Origin: Geobacter sp.
GTDB taxonomy: Bacteria; Desulfobacterota; Desulfuromonadia; Geobacterales; Geobacteraceae
Reading direction: 5' to 3'
Assembly (NCBI GenBank): GCA_003857395.1
Contig: RPRC01000227.1
Coordinates: forward strand, 1-9,445
Length of the DNA stretch: 9,445 bases
The notes under the pieces are model-generated. The model was not told where the DNA came from and did no database searches. It saw only the letters and a list, made by a program, of their open reading frames with translations. This document shows, piece after piece, positions 1 to 6,488 of the stretch; the first letter of the stretch is position 1, and the number at the start of each line of letters is the position of its first letter. Made by a program: the position numbers and the translations under genes.

Positions 1-740
1 AAAATGTCACCCAGGTTTTCGGTGGAATTACCGCGCTGCACGAGGTCTCCTTTGCCGTTGCCAAGGGCGAGATCAAGGGCGTCATCGGTCCCAACGGCGC
101 CGGCAAGACAACGCTCTTCAATATCATAACGGGAATATATCGTCAGACCTCGGGGAATGTCTTTCTTGCCGACGAGAAGATTACCCAGTTTCCGCCGGAG
201 CGGTTGGCCAGGCGAGGCATGGTCCGGACCTTTCAAAACGTTGAATTGTTTGGCAGGATGACTGTCCTGGAAAATGTCATGATCGGTTTACATACCAAAA
301 GCCGTAGCGGCATTCTAGCCTCGGCCCTGAAATTGCCCACTGCTATTCGTGAAGAGCGGCGCATTCGCCAAAAGGCACTGGAATGCCTCGAATTCACCGG
401 GATCAGCGAACATGCCGCGGAGACTGCTGATAATCTGCCCTTTGGAAAATGTCGGCTGCTGGAAATTGCCCGGGCCATGGCTCTCGAGCCGGCAATCCTT
501 CTGCTCGACGAACCTGCCGCAGGGCTCAATGCTCGTGAGACTGCCGACCTCGGACAGCTGATCCAAAGAATTCGCAGCACCGGAGTTACCGTTGTCCTGG
601 TGGAACATGACATGGAACTGGTTATGGACATCTGCGATTCTATTCTGGTGCTCAATCTTGGGGAAAAACTCGCCGAAGGCACGCCGCTTGAGATTCAGGA
701 AAACCATAAGGTTATTACCGCCTATCTTGGAGAAGGCTAA
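1..740 (+). CDS. livG: Branched-chain amino acid ABC transporter ATP-binding protein LivG (5' partial)
   Basis: This is one of the two cytoplasmic ATPase subunits of a LivFGHMJ/K-type importer for leucine, isoleucine, valine or related acids. The frame is open from nt 3 and gives 245 residues. The family is about 255 long, so only about 10 N-terminal residues lie outside the window. Visible motifs are Walker A GPNGAGKT (nt 87-110), an ABC signature written LPFGKC (435-452; LSYGQQ or similar is usual), Walker B LLLDEPAAG (about 499-525) and the switch histidine in VEHD (606-608). The long insert after Walker A and the phrase DEPAAGLN are typical of LivG rather than LivF. LivF follows after 94 nt on the same strand. 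Internal TTG/ATG codons near 204-220 are not the true start, because the Walker A lies upstream of them in the same frame. Confidence 0.95.
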   Translation, partial: NVTQVFGGITALHEVSFAVAKGEIKGVIGPNGAGKTTLFNIITGIYRQTSGNVFLADEKITQFPPERLARRGMVRTFQNVELFGRMTVLENVMIGLHTKSRSGILASALKLPTAIREERRIRQKALECLEFTGISEHAAETADNLPFGKCRLLEIARAMALEPAILLLDEPAAGLNARETADLGQLIQRIRSTGVTVVLVEHDMELVMDICDSILVLNLGEKLAEGTPLEIQENHKVITAYLGEG

Positions 741-834
741 AACAAACGTAACTGCGGCTCAAATGGTATGAGAATGCAGCCGGTACTCTGTGCCGGATTT
801 GTCTCCGTACCGTATCCTCCGCTTAGGTGACATA

Positions 835-1578
835 ATGCTGAAAATTAAGAATATCAATACCTTCTACGGCCAGGTTCACGCGCTGAAGAATGTTTCGCTA
901 CATGTGAATGCCGGAGAAATCGTCTCACTGATCGGGGCGAACGGCGCGGGCAAGACGACTATTCTCAATTCTCTTTCAGCGGTCACGCCGCCTAGAGATG
1001 GCGAGGTGATCTTTGAAGGTGTCTCACTTGGGAACCTCTCTTCGGACCGGATTGTCGAGATGGGTATTTCCCAGGTTCCGGAAGGCCGGCAGGTTTTTAA
1101 AGATTTCTCCGTAGAGGACAATCTCGAGCTTGGAGCTTATCTTCGCTATCGCGGCCGCGAGGGCAGGGCGGCTATTAAAAGTGATATTGAAGATATGTTC
1201 TCTCTTTTTCCGCAGCTTTCCACAAGAAGAAAGCAGATGGCGGGTACTCTTTCCGGTGGTGAACAACAGATGCTCGCCATCGGTCGGGCCCTGATGGCAA
1301 AACCGAAACTGCTGCTGCTTGATGAGCCGTCCATGGGCTTGGCGCCGCTGGTGGTTCAGGAAATTTTCCGGGTTATAACAGCGCTCAGGGAAGAAAGGGG
1401 GACCTCTGTTCTTCTCGTCGAGCAGAATGCCAAGGCCGCCCTGAAGATTGCCGATCGGGGTTATGTGCTGGAAACAGGTAAAGTAATACTTGAAGAAAAT
1501 GCCTCAGACCTTTTGGAAAATAAAGAAGTACAACGGGCTTATCTCGGTAGGGAAAAGAAAGAAATTTGGGAACGGTAA
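835..1578 (+). CDS. livF: Branched-chain amino acid ABC transporter ATP-binding protein LivF
   Basis: This is the second ATPase subunit of the branched-chain amino acid importer and partner of LivG; 247 residues, close to the family's usual 235-250. It shows Walker A GANGAGKT (residues 34-41), the LivF-typical VPEGRQVF (81-88), signature LSGGEQQ (139-145), Walker [14 protein letters not shown] (159-171) and VEQN in place of a switch His, as is normal for LivF. I chose the ATG at 835 because AGGTGA at 825-830 is well spaced before it and the protein then begins MLKIKNI, as relatives do. An in-frame GTG at 790 would add 15 unlikely residues. The end lies 20 nt before the paaK ATG, so the two are probably co-transcribed. 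Confidence 0.96.
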   Translation: MLKIKNINTFYGQVHALKNVSLHVNAGEIVSLIGANGAGKTTILNSLSAVTPPRDGEVIFEGVSLGNLSSDRIVEMGISQVPEGRQVFKDFSVEDNLELGAYLRYRGREGRAAIKSDIEDMFSLFPQLSTRRKQMAGTLSGGEQQMLAIGRALMAKPKLLLLDEPSMGLAPLVVQEIFRVITALREERGTSVLLVEQNAKAALKIADRGYVLETGKVILEENASDLLENKEVQRAYLGREKKEIWER

Positions 1579-1598
1579 AACTATTTCGAGGTCACGCT

Positions 1599-2900
1599 AT
1601 GAAGATTTGGGATCCTTTGCACGAATGCATGCCGCGGGAAGACCTGGAGCAGCTGCAGCTGGAAAAATTACAGGCAACCCTGAACCGCGTCTACCGGTCG
1701 GTTGCCTGTTATAAGAAGAAATTTGACAAAGCGGGCATCAATCCCGAGGAGATCCGCTCCCTTGACGATCTGGCTCAGCTTCCTTTTACCACCAAGGAAG
1801 ATCTCCGGCTGAACTACCCGTATGGCATGTTTGCCGTTCCTCTGCGGGAGGTTGTCCGTATTCACTCTTCCTCCGGCACTACGGGCAAGCCGACAGTGGT
1901 CGGCTACACGAAGAACGATATCCATACCTGGTCGAATCTGGTGGCGCGTTTCATGACCGCGGCCGGTGTGACCCACGACGATGTGGTCCAGATCGCCTTC
2001 GGCTACGGCATGTTTACCGGGGCCTTCGGGCTGCATTACGGCTCCGAAACCATCGGTGCTTCGGTGATTCCCATGGGCGCCGGGAATACCGAGAAACAGA
2101 TCATGATCATGCAGGACTACAAGTCAACCGTGCTGGTTTCGACGCCGAGCTATGCCATTACCCTGGCTTCGCGCATGGAACAGTTGGGCATCGATCCGAA
2201 ATCCCTGTCGCTGAAGGTAGGTTTGTTCGGTGCCGAGCCTTGGTCCGAAGGGATGCGCAAGGAAATTGAAAGCCGCCTGTTCATCAGCGCCACGGACAAT
2301 TACGGCCTTTCCGAGATCATCGGACCGGGTGTTGCCGGTGAGTGCGAATTCAAGTGCGGCATGCACCTGTCCGAAGATGCCTTTATCGCGGAAATTATCG
2401 ACCCGGACACTGGAAAGATTCTGCCCAGGGGCAGTGTCGGGGAGCTTGTGCTCACCACCCTCACCAAGGAAGCCTTCCCGATGATCCGTTACCGGACTCG
2501 GGACATTACCAGTCTCGATTACGAAAAATGTGCCTGTGGCCGCACCATGCTCCGGATGAAAAAGACCATGGGCCGTTCCGACGACATGCTCATCATTAAA
2601 GGTGTCAACGTCTTCCCGTCGCAGATCGAGGAGATTCTCTTTGCTGTCGAAGGGTGTGAACCGCATTACCAGATTGTGGTTGAGCGGGAAGGGGAGATGG
2701 ATATTCTTGAAGTGCACATCGAGGTTACCGAGAATATTTTCTTTGATGAGATGAAAAAACAGAAGGGTTTTGTGGAGATGGTGGAGAAAAAGATCCACTC
2801 GGCACTCGGGGTTGGGGCCACGGTCAAACTGGTGGAGCCTGCCAGTCTGCCGCGACATGAGGGTAAGGCGGTGAGGGTGATTGACAAGAGGAAGCTGTAG
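1599..2900 (+). CDS. paaK: Phenylacetate-CoA ligase (aryl-CoA ligase, ANL family)
   Basis: An AMP-forming ligase that activates phenylacetate or a related aryl acid to its CoA thioester with ATP in the cytoplasm; 433 residues, the normal PaaK length. Visible are the adenylate-forming P-loop [10 protein letters not shown] (residues 90-99), [11 protein letters not shown] (about 234-244), the adenylate-binding YRTRD (about 297-301), and [21 protein letters not shown] (from about 325), which is the hinge and C-terminal domain entry typical of PaaK. The start is the ATG at 1599, preceded by GAGGT at 1588-1592. An in-frame TTG at 1566 would overlap livF and add residues unlike the family. Standing next to livGF, the gene may act on aryl acids derived from aromatic amino acids, as anaerobes often pair these functions. 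The exact substrate cannot be read from the sequence. Confidence 0.95.
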   Translation: MKIWDPLHECMPREDLEQLQLEKLQATLNRVYRSVACYKKKFDKAGINPEEIRSLDDLAQLPFTTKEDLRLNYPYGMFAVPLREVVRIHSSSGTTGKPTVVGYTKNDIHTWSNLVARFMTAAGVTHDDVVQIAFGYGMFTGAFGLHYGSETIGASVIPMGAGNTEKQIMIMQDYKSTVLVSTPSYAITLASRMEQLGIDPKSLSLKVGLFGAEPWSEGMRKEIESRLFISATDNYGLSEIIGPGVAGECEFKCGMHLSEDAFIAEIIDPDTGKILPRGSVGELVLTTLTKEAFPMIRYRTRDITSLDYEKCACGRTMLRMKKTMGRSDDMLIIKGVNVFPSQIEEILFAVEGCEPHYQIVVEREGEMDILEVHIEVTENIFFDEMKKQKGFVEMVEKKIHSALGVGATVKLVEPASLPRHEGKAVRVIDKRKL

Positions 2901-2950
2901 CCGGGAGGGTGTTTGCCCGATTGTTGCGTTGATCAGTATTGGTAGTTGGG

Positions 2951-2986
2951 AAGAGGCCACTTTTCGGTTGAAAAGTGGCCTCTTTT
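2951..2986 (+). terminator. Intrinsic terminator after paaK
   Basis: A perfect 14-bp stem (AAGAGGCCACTTTT at 2951-2964 with its complement at 2971-2984) around a 6-nt loop, ending in a short T run. It begins 51 nt after the paaK stop and should end the liv-paaK transcript. The A-rich left foot means it can also work on the opposite strand. The same stem recurs at 4015-4049. Confidence 0.9.
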
Positions 2987-3194
2987 GTATGTTTCTTCCT
3001 GTTATAAGTCCAGCGGGCTCTTTGGCTCCTTCACTATCCTGACTGGAGCGCAGTGGTATAGTTTTCGACTTCCGTTCCTCGTCAATTGCCTACTTGACTT
3101 GCCGGCGGTCCGGGTATACCTTAGAGCAAATTCATTGAAACTTATTGTTATACTGGATGGAATCGATGGTTTCCTTGGCATTTTCTGACTATAG

Positions 3195-3236
3195 AAAGCC
3201 GTAGTATCAGCTATGAGCTGATGGAGTGGCTTTTTT
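3195..3236 (+). terminator. Terminator-like hairpin upstream of the toxin-antitoxin pair
   Basis: An outer stem AAAGCC (3195-3200) pairs with GGCTTT (3228-3233). An inner stem ATCAGCT (3206-3212) pairs with AGCTGAT (3216-3222) around a 3-nt loop. The two are separated by a 5x5 internal loop and followed by six T residues (3231-3236). This could shield the toxin-antitoxin pair from upstream read-through, or be the tail of a lost gene. The internal loop makes it weaker than the terminator at 2951. Confidence 0.55.
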
Positions 3237-3301
3237 CGTTTCCGATAGTTGGACGGATTTTATCTCCATGCAAAGAGGTTGAAAAAGGACAGACAAATCT
3301 G

Positions 3302-3329
3302 TTGACACTGTACTAAAAAAAGGTACATT
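3302..3329 (+). promoter_or_regulatory. Candidate operator/promoter element of the toxin-antitoxin pair
   Basis: A consensus -35 hexamer TTGACA lies at 3302-3307. An inverted repeat TGTAC (3309-3313), 9 nt, GTACA (3323-3327) follows and covers the weak Shine-Dalgarno AAAGG just before the toxin ATG at 3330. The inverted repeat is a reasonable operator for the Xre-type antitoxin, which in such modules usually represses its own operon. The only -10-like hexamer at proper spacing, TACATT (3324-3329), abuts the start codon and would give a near-leaderless transcript, so the promoter itself is uncertain. Confidence 0.35.
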
Positions 3330-3605
3330 ATGAAATGGACGGTAACGCTACATAGGGTGGTGCAAAAGCAGTTGCCGAAATTGCCGGAGAAGATTCTGGA
3401 CATTCTTGAGCGGCTTCTTGCCGATATTGAAATTTCCGGCCCCGTACGCGGTAACTGGCCGAACTATTCAAAGTTAACCGATGGTCGCCATCACTGCCAT
3501 CTGAAAAAGGGAAAACCGACGTATGTGGCAGTCTGGAGTGAGGACAGGGAAACGGTAAAAGTGGAGGTAATCTATGTTGGAACGCACGAAAAAGCGCCCT
3601 ACTGA
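3330..3605 (+). CDS. RelE/ParE-superfamily toxin of a type II toxin-antitoxin system
   Basis: A 91-residue basic protein beginning MKWTVTLHRVVQKQLPKLP. The layout is that of small RelE/ParE-fold toxins: an N-terminal strand, two helices rich in Lys/Leu, then a beta sheet with the patch GRHHCHLKKGKPTYVAVW and a C-terminal strand ending VIYVGTHEKAPY. Members with this C-terminus are annotated as RelE/ParE-family toxins, many of which cleave mRNA at the ribosome; the activity of this one is inferred. The gene comes first and overlaps the antitoxin by 32 nt, the HigBA-like order. AAAGG at 3319-3323 is the likely ribosome binding site. Nothing appears truncated. Confidence 0.88.
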   Translation: MKWTVTLHRVVQKQLPKLPEKILDILERLLADIEISGPVRGNWPNYSKLTDGRHHCHLKKGKPTYVAVWSEDRETVKVEVIYVGTHEKAPY

Positions 3606-3933
3606 TGAAATGGTAACAATTCGTCTGCGTGTGCATCGATCCAATGCCGAAAGGATCAAGCGCTTTATAACGAGCATTGAAGCTGAAAAACAGGGTGAAC
3701 CACGTCCATGGCGTGAAGTATTCAATGAATTGCGGCCGGATGATACTATCCCATCGTCAATTCTCCGTGGTTCACGCGTTAAGGAAGAGCTAACTCAGGT
3801 GCAGCTTTCCGAAATGACCGGCATTCCTCGCCGTCATATAAGCGAAATGGAGCATGGAAAACGGCCGATCGGCAAAGAAACCGCCAGGAAGCTGGCCAAG
3901 GCGTTGAACTGTGATTATCGGGTGTTTCTGTAG
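3574..3933 (+). CDS. Xre-type helix-turn-helix antitoxin
   Basis: A 119-residue protein, probably the cognate antitoxin of the preceding toxin. The C-terminal part (about residues 67-117) is an HTH_3/Cro-type DNA-binding domain: VKEELTQVQLSEMTGIPRRH followed by ISEMEHGKRPIG and a closing helix. The N-terminal 60 residues would neutralise the toxin. The start at 3574 is set by GGAGG at 3563-3567, six nt upstream and inside the toxin gene, so the two are translationally coupled. It should bind the toxin and repress the shared promoter; the inverted repeat at 3309-3327 is a candidate site. A terminator follows at 4015. Confidence 0.88.
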   Translation: MLERTKKRPTDEMVTIRLRVHRSNAERIKRFITSIEAEKQGEPRPWREVFNELRPDDTIPSSILRGSRVKEELTQVQLSEMTGIPRRHISEMEHGKRPIGKETARKLAKALNCDYRVFL

Positions 3934-4014
3934 GGAAGAATGAAGCGCTATAGTTTTCTGTTAAGAAATGATAGAAAGTCTAACCCCAGAGCCTTCCATA
4001 TATTTGTTGTAGAG

Positions 4015-4052
4015 AAGAGGCCACTTTTTGTTTTGAAAAGTGGCCTCTTTTT
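4015..4052 (+). terminator. Intrinsic terminator after the toxin-antitoxin pair (copy of the paaK terminator stem)
   Basis: A perfect 14-bp stem (4015-4028 with 4036-4049) around a 7-nt loop and followed by T residues to 4052. Stem sequence and the following TTGTATG are the same as in the paaK terminator at 2951-2990; the loop differs (CGGTTG against TGTTTTG). It lies 82 nt after the antitoxin stop. Confidence 0.88.
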
Positions 4053-4334
4053 GTATGCGGAGACGCCGGGACATGCTGGCTCATGAAGATGAAGTTTGGA
4101 AGACATGTTACGGAAATCTCTTTTGACATCAATCATGAGCAGGAGTATATTTTGGCAGGCGTCGGAAATGGAAAAGTGTCGAAATGGAATATTGGTTGTT
4201 ACACGTTCATCTGCCAATTTGGAATACTTAGCTAGTGGGATATGCCATATATATTAGGTGGTTATGGCAATTGTTGGATTTTGTTAAAAATTGGCAGTTG
4301 AGCAGGGGATCATCAATCAGTGGTTAGGAGTCAC
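4053..4334. other. AT-rich stretch with a possible 50-codon ORF (4083-4235)
   Basis: No gene can be supported firmly. An ATG at 4083 opens 50 codons (beginning MKMKFGRHVTEI) ending at a TAG at 4233. Beyond that stop the same frame stays open to 4299, which could mean a decayed gene fragment. There is no clear ribosome binding site and I do not recognise the peptide. A 7-bp inverted repeat TGCCATA / TATGGCA lies at about 4237-4268. The end of the stretch carries AGGAG (4326-4330), the ribosome binding site of the next gene. Confidence 0.3.
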
Positions 4335-4901
4335 ATGTCCACCGCACTAACAGTTGAAGATGTAGTCGAGAAAGTGTGCTCCATTCCCGCCGACTTCCAC
4401 AGGCGAGGCGATGTTTCTGTCGTATATTTGTTGGAGGAGTCTTGATACGAAACCCTTCGTGATGCCATCACAGTTTCCGTAATTCAGCAGCACTTGCGGG
4501 CGCATCCGCATTTGATTGACGTTTGGGCAGGGTATTCAGCGGACCAGCGTTGTGACGGTTGGTATTTTGACGACAGTCGCATCTCCATAGGGCACTATTC
4601 ATCGGGTGCCGGCAGATCACACGAGCAGGTATTCACCGAACGTTCACAGGCATGCGCGGAGTATATCAAGTATGAGTTGGAGTCCATACGCGAAAATCCA
4701 TCATTTGGGTCGGACCAGAAGAGCCTCGGAGAGCGCCGCAAGAGAAAGCGCAAGTATGCGGATTACGTATGCCGAAACTGCAATGAAAAGATTGGCCAAA
4801 ACGATGGGTGGGAGATGGGACCCAGATGTAAAGTTATGGTACATTCCCTTCGGGAAAATCAAAGGAACGGAACTGGAAAAGCATATAATATTGGATGCTG
4901 A
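4335..4901 (+). pseudogene. Conserved unknown gene interrupted by an in-frame TGA
   Basis: ATG at 4335 follows AGGAG (4326-4330) and opens 36 codons, MSTALTVEDV...YLLEES, then TGA at 4443-4445. Beyond it the same frame continues without another stop to 4901 with protein-like sequence (YETLRDAITVSVIQQHL, later GYSADQRCDGWYFDD and EYIKYELESIR). The second half has no usable ATG, so the two halves are best read as one gene with a nonsense change, perhaps from GGA, since I recall a Gly at this place in similar proteins. The natural C-terminus probably lay near nt 4700; after that the frame is Arg/Lys-rich and overlaps a different gene, so the 3' end also looks rearranged. The function is unknown to me. 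Sequencing error or selenocysteine are alternatives. Confidence 0.6.
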
Positions 4902-4923
4902 GATGAAGAACAGAAGAGCATGA
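4756..4923 (+). CDS. Small DUF5710-like protein, possibly 5'-eroded
   Basis: A 55-residue protein starting MRITYAETAMKRLAKTMG and containing GGRWDPDVKLWYIPFGKI, then GTELEKHIILDA. The pattern AGGRWDPxxKxW followed by GTxLEKHI marks a widespread small-protein group (DUF5710-like) of unknown biochemical role, often found among mobile or toxin-antitoxin genes. The ATG at 4756 gives the beginning usual for this group; upstream in the frame the sequence looks non-coding. The ribosome binding site is poor (AAGAGA about 13 nt upstream), and the gene sits in another frame inside the tail of the interrupted gene, so it may have lost its native leader. Its last codons carry the repeat described at 4881-4965. 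Confidence 0.55.
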   Translation: MRITYAETAMKRLAKTMGGRWDPDVKLWYIPFGKIKGTELEKHIILDAEMKNRRA

Positions 4924-4965
4924 AAGCATCTAATATTATATGCCAGCATATAATATTAGATGCTT
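4881..4965 (+). repeat. Three-copy repeat forming a perfect 20-bp palindrome plus a coding copy
   Basis: Copy 1 (4881-4899, GCATATAATATTGGATGCT) is coding and specifies HIILDA in the 55-residue gene. Copy 2 (4924-4943) is inverted and starts within that gene's stop region. Copy 3 (4946-4965) is direct and pairs perfectly with copy 2 over 20 bp with only a 2-nt spacer. Copy 1 differs from copy 3 at one base (G for A) and can still pair with copy 2 through a G-U pair. There is no T run after the hairpin, so it is not a standard terminator. Confidence 0.9.
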
Positions 4966-5032
4966 CTCTAACCGGTCAATTACATCGTTGGCCGTAGAAA
5001 AATAGTATGTCAGCTCAAGGGGGACATGATAA

Positions 5033-5650
5033 TTGGAAACACTCACTGACTTGAAAAACTTAGCGGAAAACCTTCAATATCAAGCGCAAAAACAGAAAAC
5101 TTTATGCGATATCAATGATGACATGATTGACATGCCTATTGTAGGTCTGATCAACGGGTTTAACAAATTGCCATATTGTTTTACTCTGCAAAGCTGTTAT
5201 GGCCACTTTGTTTACAATGGTCAAAATGATGATCATAACCTTGATCCATTGCCGACAGAAAAAACCGTTACTGAAGTGGAATACAGGATCGCCTACGTTG
5301 CATTCTGCATTGAGAATAGTGCTTCGGGAAGATGGCTGTTTGAGGCATTAAAGGAAATCCCGGCTATCGATCAAAATAATATCCAGTTTTGTTGTGCGGA
5401 ATGGTTCTGGGAAAGGCAGATCAATTCTTATGCCTTGCAAGTGGAGCCGGACAGGTTCAAGCGCAAAGACACGGCAATAATTGATTTCAAGGAAGCTTTG
5501 CATATTGAAAAGATACGAAATACTTTTTTCGTTCGGCTGTATGAATTGCTTGAGAACTGTAAGAAAAATTTAGACATGCTAACAAATGTAGTCGATGCCA
5601 ATAAACGGCGCGGCTTATTTGCAACGTTGGCCAAAGGCAGAAAAAACTAA
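5033..5650 (+). CDS. Conserved protein of unknown function, TTG start
   Basis: A 205-residue soluble protein that I cannot assign to a named family. Noticeable segments are a Gln/Lys-rich N-terminal helix (about 1-25), LPYCFTLQSCYGHFVY (about 46-61) with two cysteines and a histidine, VEYRIAYVAFCIEN (about 82-95), a Trp/Glu-rich CCAEWFWERQ, and DFKEALHIEKIRN near the C-terminus. These read like conserved blocks, so this is probably a real gene. Start: an in-frame TAA lies directly before TTG 5033, and AAGGGGG (5017-5023) is 9 nt upstream. The next in-frame ATG is near 5114 and would drop a plausible helix. The ATG at 5026 is in another frame and stops after seven codons. The gene follows the palindrome at 4924-4965. 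Confidence 0.75.
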   Translation: METLTDLKNLAENLQYQAQKQKTLCDINDDMIDMPIVGLINGFNKLPYCFTLQSCYGHFVYNGQNDDHNLDPLPTEKTVTEVEYRIAYVAFCIENSASGRWLFEALKEIPAIDQNNIQFCCAEWFWERQINSYALQVEPDRFKRKDTAIIDFKEALHIEKIRNTFFVRLYELLENCKKNLDMLTNVVDANKRRGLFATLAKGRKN

Positions 5651-5793
5651 AAAGCCAGAAAAGGCTGGAGTGGTGGCGTTTCGTGGCGTCGGTGGCGGGA
5701 CAGGTGGAAGACTAACCAAGTGCCGCGATCATAGCGAAGAAGGAAGCAGGCGTAGCAGGAATACAATATACCCACGATTAGGTTGGTAACGAC

Positions 5794-6303
5794 ATGATCA
5801 TGCCTCTGACACACAGACCAGTTGAAGATAAAGACCTTCGGATTATCTGTGGTTTTCCACAAAACGAGGACGAGTTGTTTTTCCTGTACCCAAAGGCCAC
5901 ATATCCACTCACTCCGTCACAGTTGCGCACCGCAGTTTCATCGCGCTCGAATTCAACGGTGGTGGAGCATAGCGGCGAAGTTGTTGGGTTCGCCAATTTT
6001 TATCGCTGGGGTACTGGTGGTTGCTCCATTGGGAATGTCATCGTTTCTCCCGCCAACCGTGGGAGCGGTGTGGGACGCTATCTGATCGAACAGATGATTG
6101 ATATCGCATTCTCAAAACATCGGGCTGCCGAGGTGGCGGTTTCCTGTTTCAATCACAACACTGTCGGCCTGTTATTGTATCCGAAGCTGGGGTTTCAGCC
6201 ATATGCAGTAGAGCAACGACAGGACAGAGACGGAAATCGGGTTGCTCTGATACACATGCGGCTTCCTCGCAACTCGACCTGGGGAGAGTCTAGGGGGACG
6301 TAG
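5794..6303 (+). CDS. GNAT-family N-acetyltransferase with an altered C-terminus
   Basis: A 169-residue GNAT enzyme that would transfer acetyl from acetyl-CoA to an unknown amine. The acetyl-CoA pyrophosphate-binding motif A is IGNVIVSPANRGSGVGRYLI (79-98; R89xxG92xG94). VVEHSGEVVGFANFY (56-70) is strand 3-4, and CFNHNTVGLLLYPKLGFQPY (118-137) is motif B with the usual Y-x-K-L-G-F. Relatives end just after ALIHMRL; here the frame runs on for about 12 residues and its stop lies inside a tandem repeat, so the original 3' end seems replaced. Start: ATG 5794 or ATG 5800 (MPLTHRP); the ribosome binding site is weak (AGG at 5780-5782). The attC-like site at 6397 follows, so this may be the content of a first cassette, but no attC site is seen upstream of it. 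Confidence 0.88.
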   Translation: MIMPLTHRPVEDKDLRIICGFPQNEDELFFLYPKATYPLTPSQLRTAVSSRSNSTVVEHSGEVVGFANFYRWGTGGCSIGNVIVSPANRGSGVGRYLIEQMIDIAFSKHRAAEVAVSCFNHNTVGLLLYPKLGFQPYAVEQRQDRDGNRVALIHMRLPRNSTWGESRGT

Positions 6304-6350
6304 GTGATTTGTTGGAGTCTAGAGTCTAGGGGGACGTAGGTGATTTGTTG
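6285..6350 (+). repeat. Direct repeat, two 30-bp copies with 36-bp period
   Basis: Positions 6285-6314 and 6321-6350 are identical, each starting AGAGTCTAGGGGGACGTAGG and ending TTTGTTG, with a 6-nt spacer GAGTCT that repeats part of the unit. The first copy contains the GNAT stop codon. TAGGTGAT (6337-6344) of the second copy can pair, with one mismatch, with ATAACCTA (6362-6369) ahead of a T-rich run, a possible weak terminator. From memory, GGGGACGTAGG-type motifs occur scattered in Deltaproteobacterial intergenic DNA beside REP-type elements; that link is inference. Confidence 0.85.
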
Positions 6351-6396
6351 ACTAGGCACGCATAACCTATTGTTTTTTAAATATTTGAAGACGAGA

Positions 6397-6448
6397 TTCC
6401 AACAAGGCCGGTGGAGCAGTGAACCCGCTCACCGCCCGACCGTTATTC
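6397..6448 (+). mobile_element. attC-like recombination site 1
   Basis: The R''-like box TTCCAAC (6397-6403) and R'-like box GTTATTC (6442-6448) pair through AAC/GTT. Between them CGGTG (6409-6413) and AGC (6415-6417) pair with CACCG (6430-6434) and GCT (6427-6429), leaving one extra G (6413/6414) on the 5' arm and a 9-nt loop. This one-base asymmetry is the extrahelical-base signature of attC sites. The R' box departs from GTTRRRY at two positions, so this is the weakest of the four. Confidence 0.68.
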
Positions 6449-6488
6449 GCTCCAATAGAAAGAATAATACCCCCGGGAGAATTGATGA

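Larger units (their letters stand above)
2987..3329. other. Gene-free stretch between the paaK terminator and the toxin gene
   Basis: No convincing gene is seen here. The one open frame of note (80 codons on the + strand from 2946) begins inside the terminator stem, has no ribosome binding site and resembles nothing I know. Base composition drops from the GC-rich liv-paaK block to more AT-rich DNA, so the border of the accessory region probably lies here. The stretch holds a second terminator-like hairpin (3195-3236) and the upstream region of the toxin-antitoxin pair. Confidence 0.6.

Noticed and set aside
2124..2960. 278-codon open frame on the - strand
   Set aside because: It lies antisense to paaK, whose motifs are unambiguous; long antisense frames are common in GC-rich genes.
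2946..3188. 80-codon + strand open frame after paaK
   Set aside because: It begins within the terminator stem, has no ribosome binding site, and its sequence is not protein-like or familiar.
3948..4217. 89-codon open frame on the - strand across the second terminator
   Set aside because: It crosses a perfect terminator hairpin, and its sequence does not resemble a protein family.
4291..4303. GTTGAGC, identical to the R' box of attC-like site 2
   Set aside because: No R'' box or bulged stem is found upstream; a 7-bp match alone is expected by chance.
4966..4994. Possible attC end (CTAAC ... GTTGGCC) before the 205-residue gene
   Set aside because: The space between the boxes is too short, and the nearby palindrome is perfect with no bulged base, unlike the four accepted sites.
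5653..5668. Small hairpin AGCC/GGCT after the 205-residue gene
   Set aside because: The stem is only 4 bp and no T run follows, so it cannot be called a terminator.
6285..6350. CRISPR-like direct repeats
   Set aside because: There are only two copies with a 6-nt spacer that is itself part of the repeat, and no cas genes; this is a tandem duplication.
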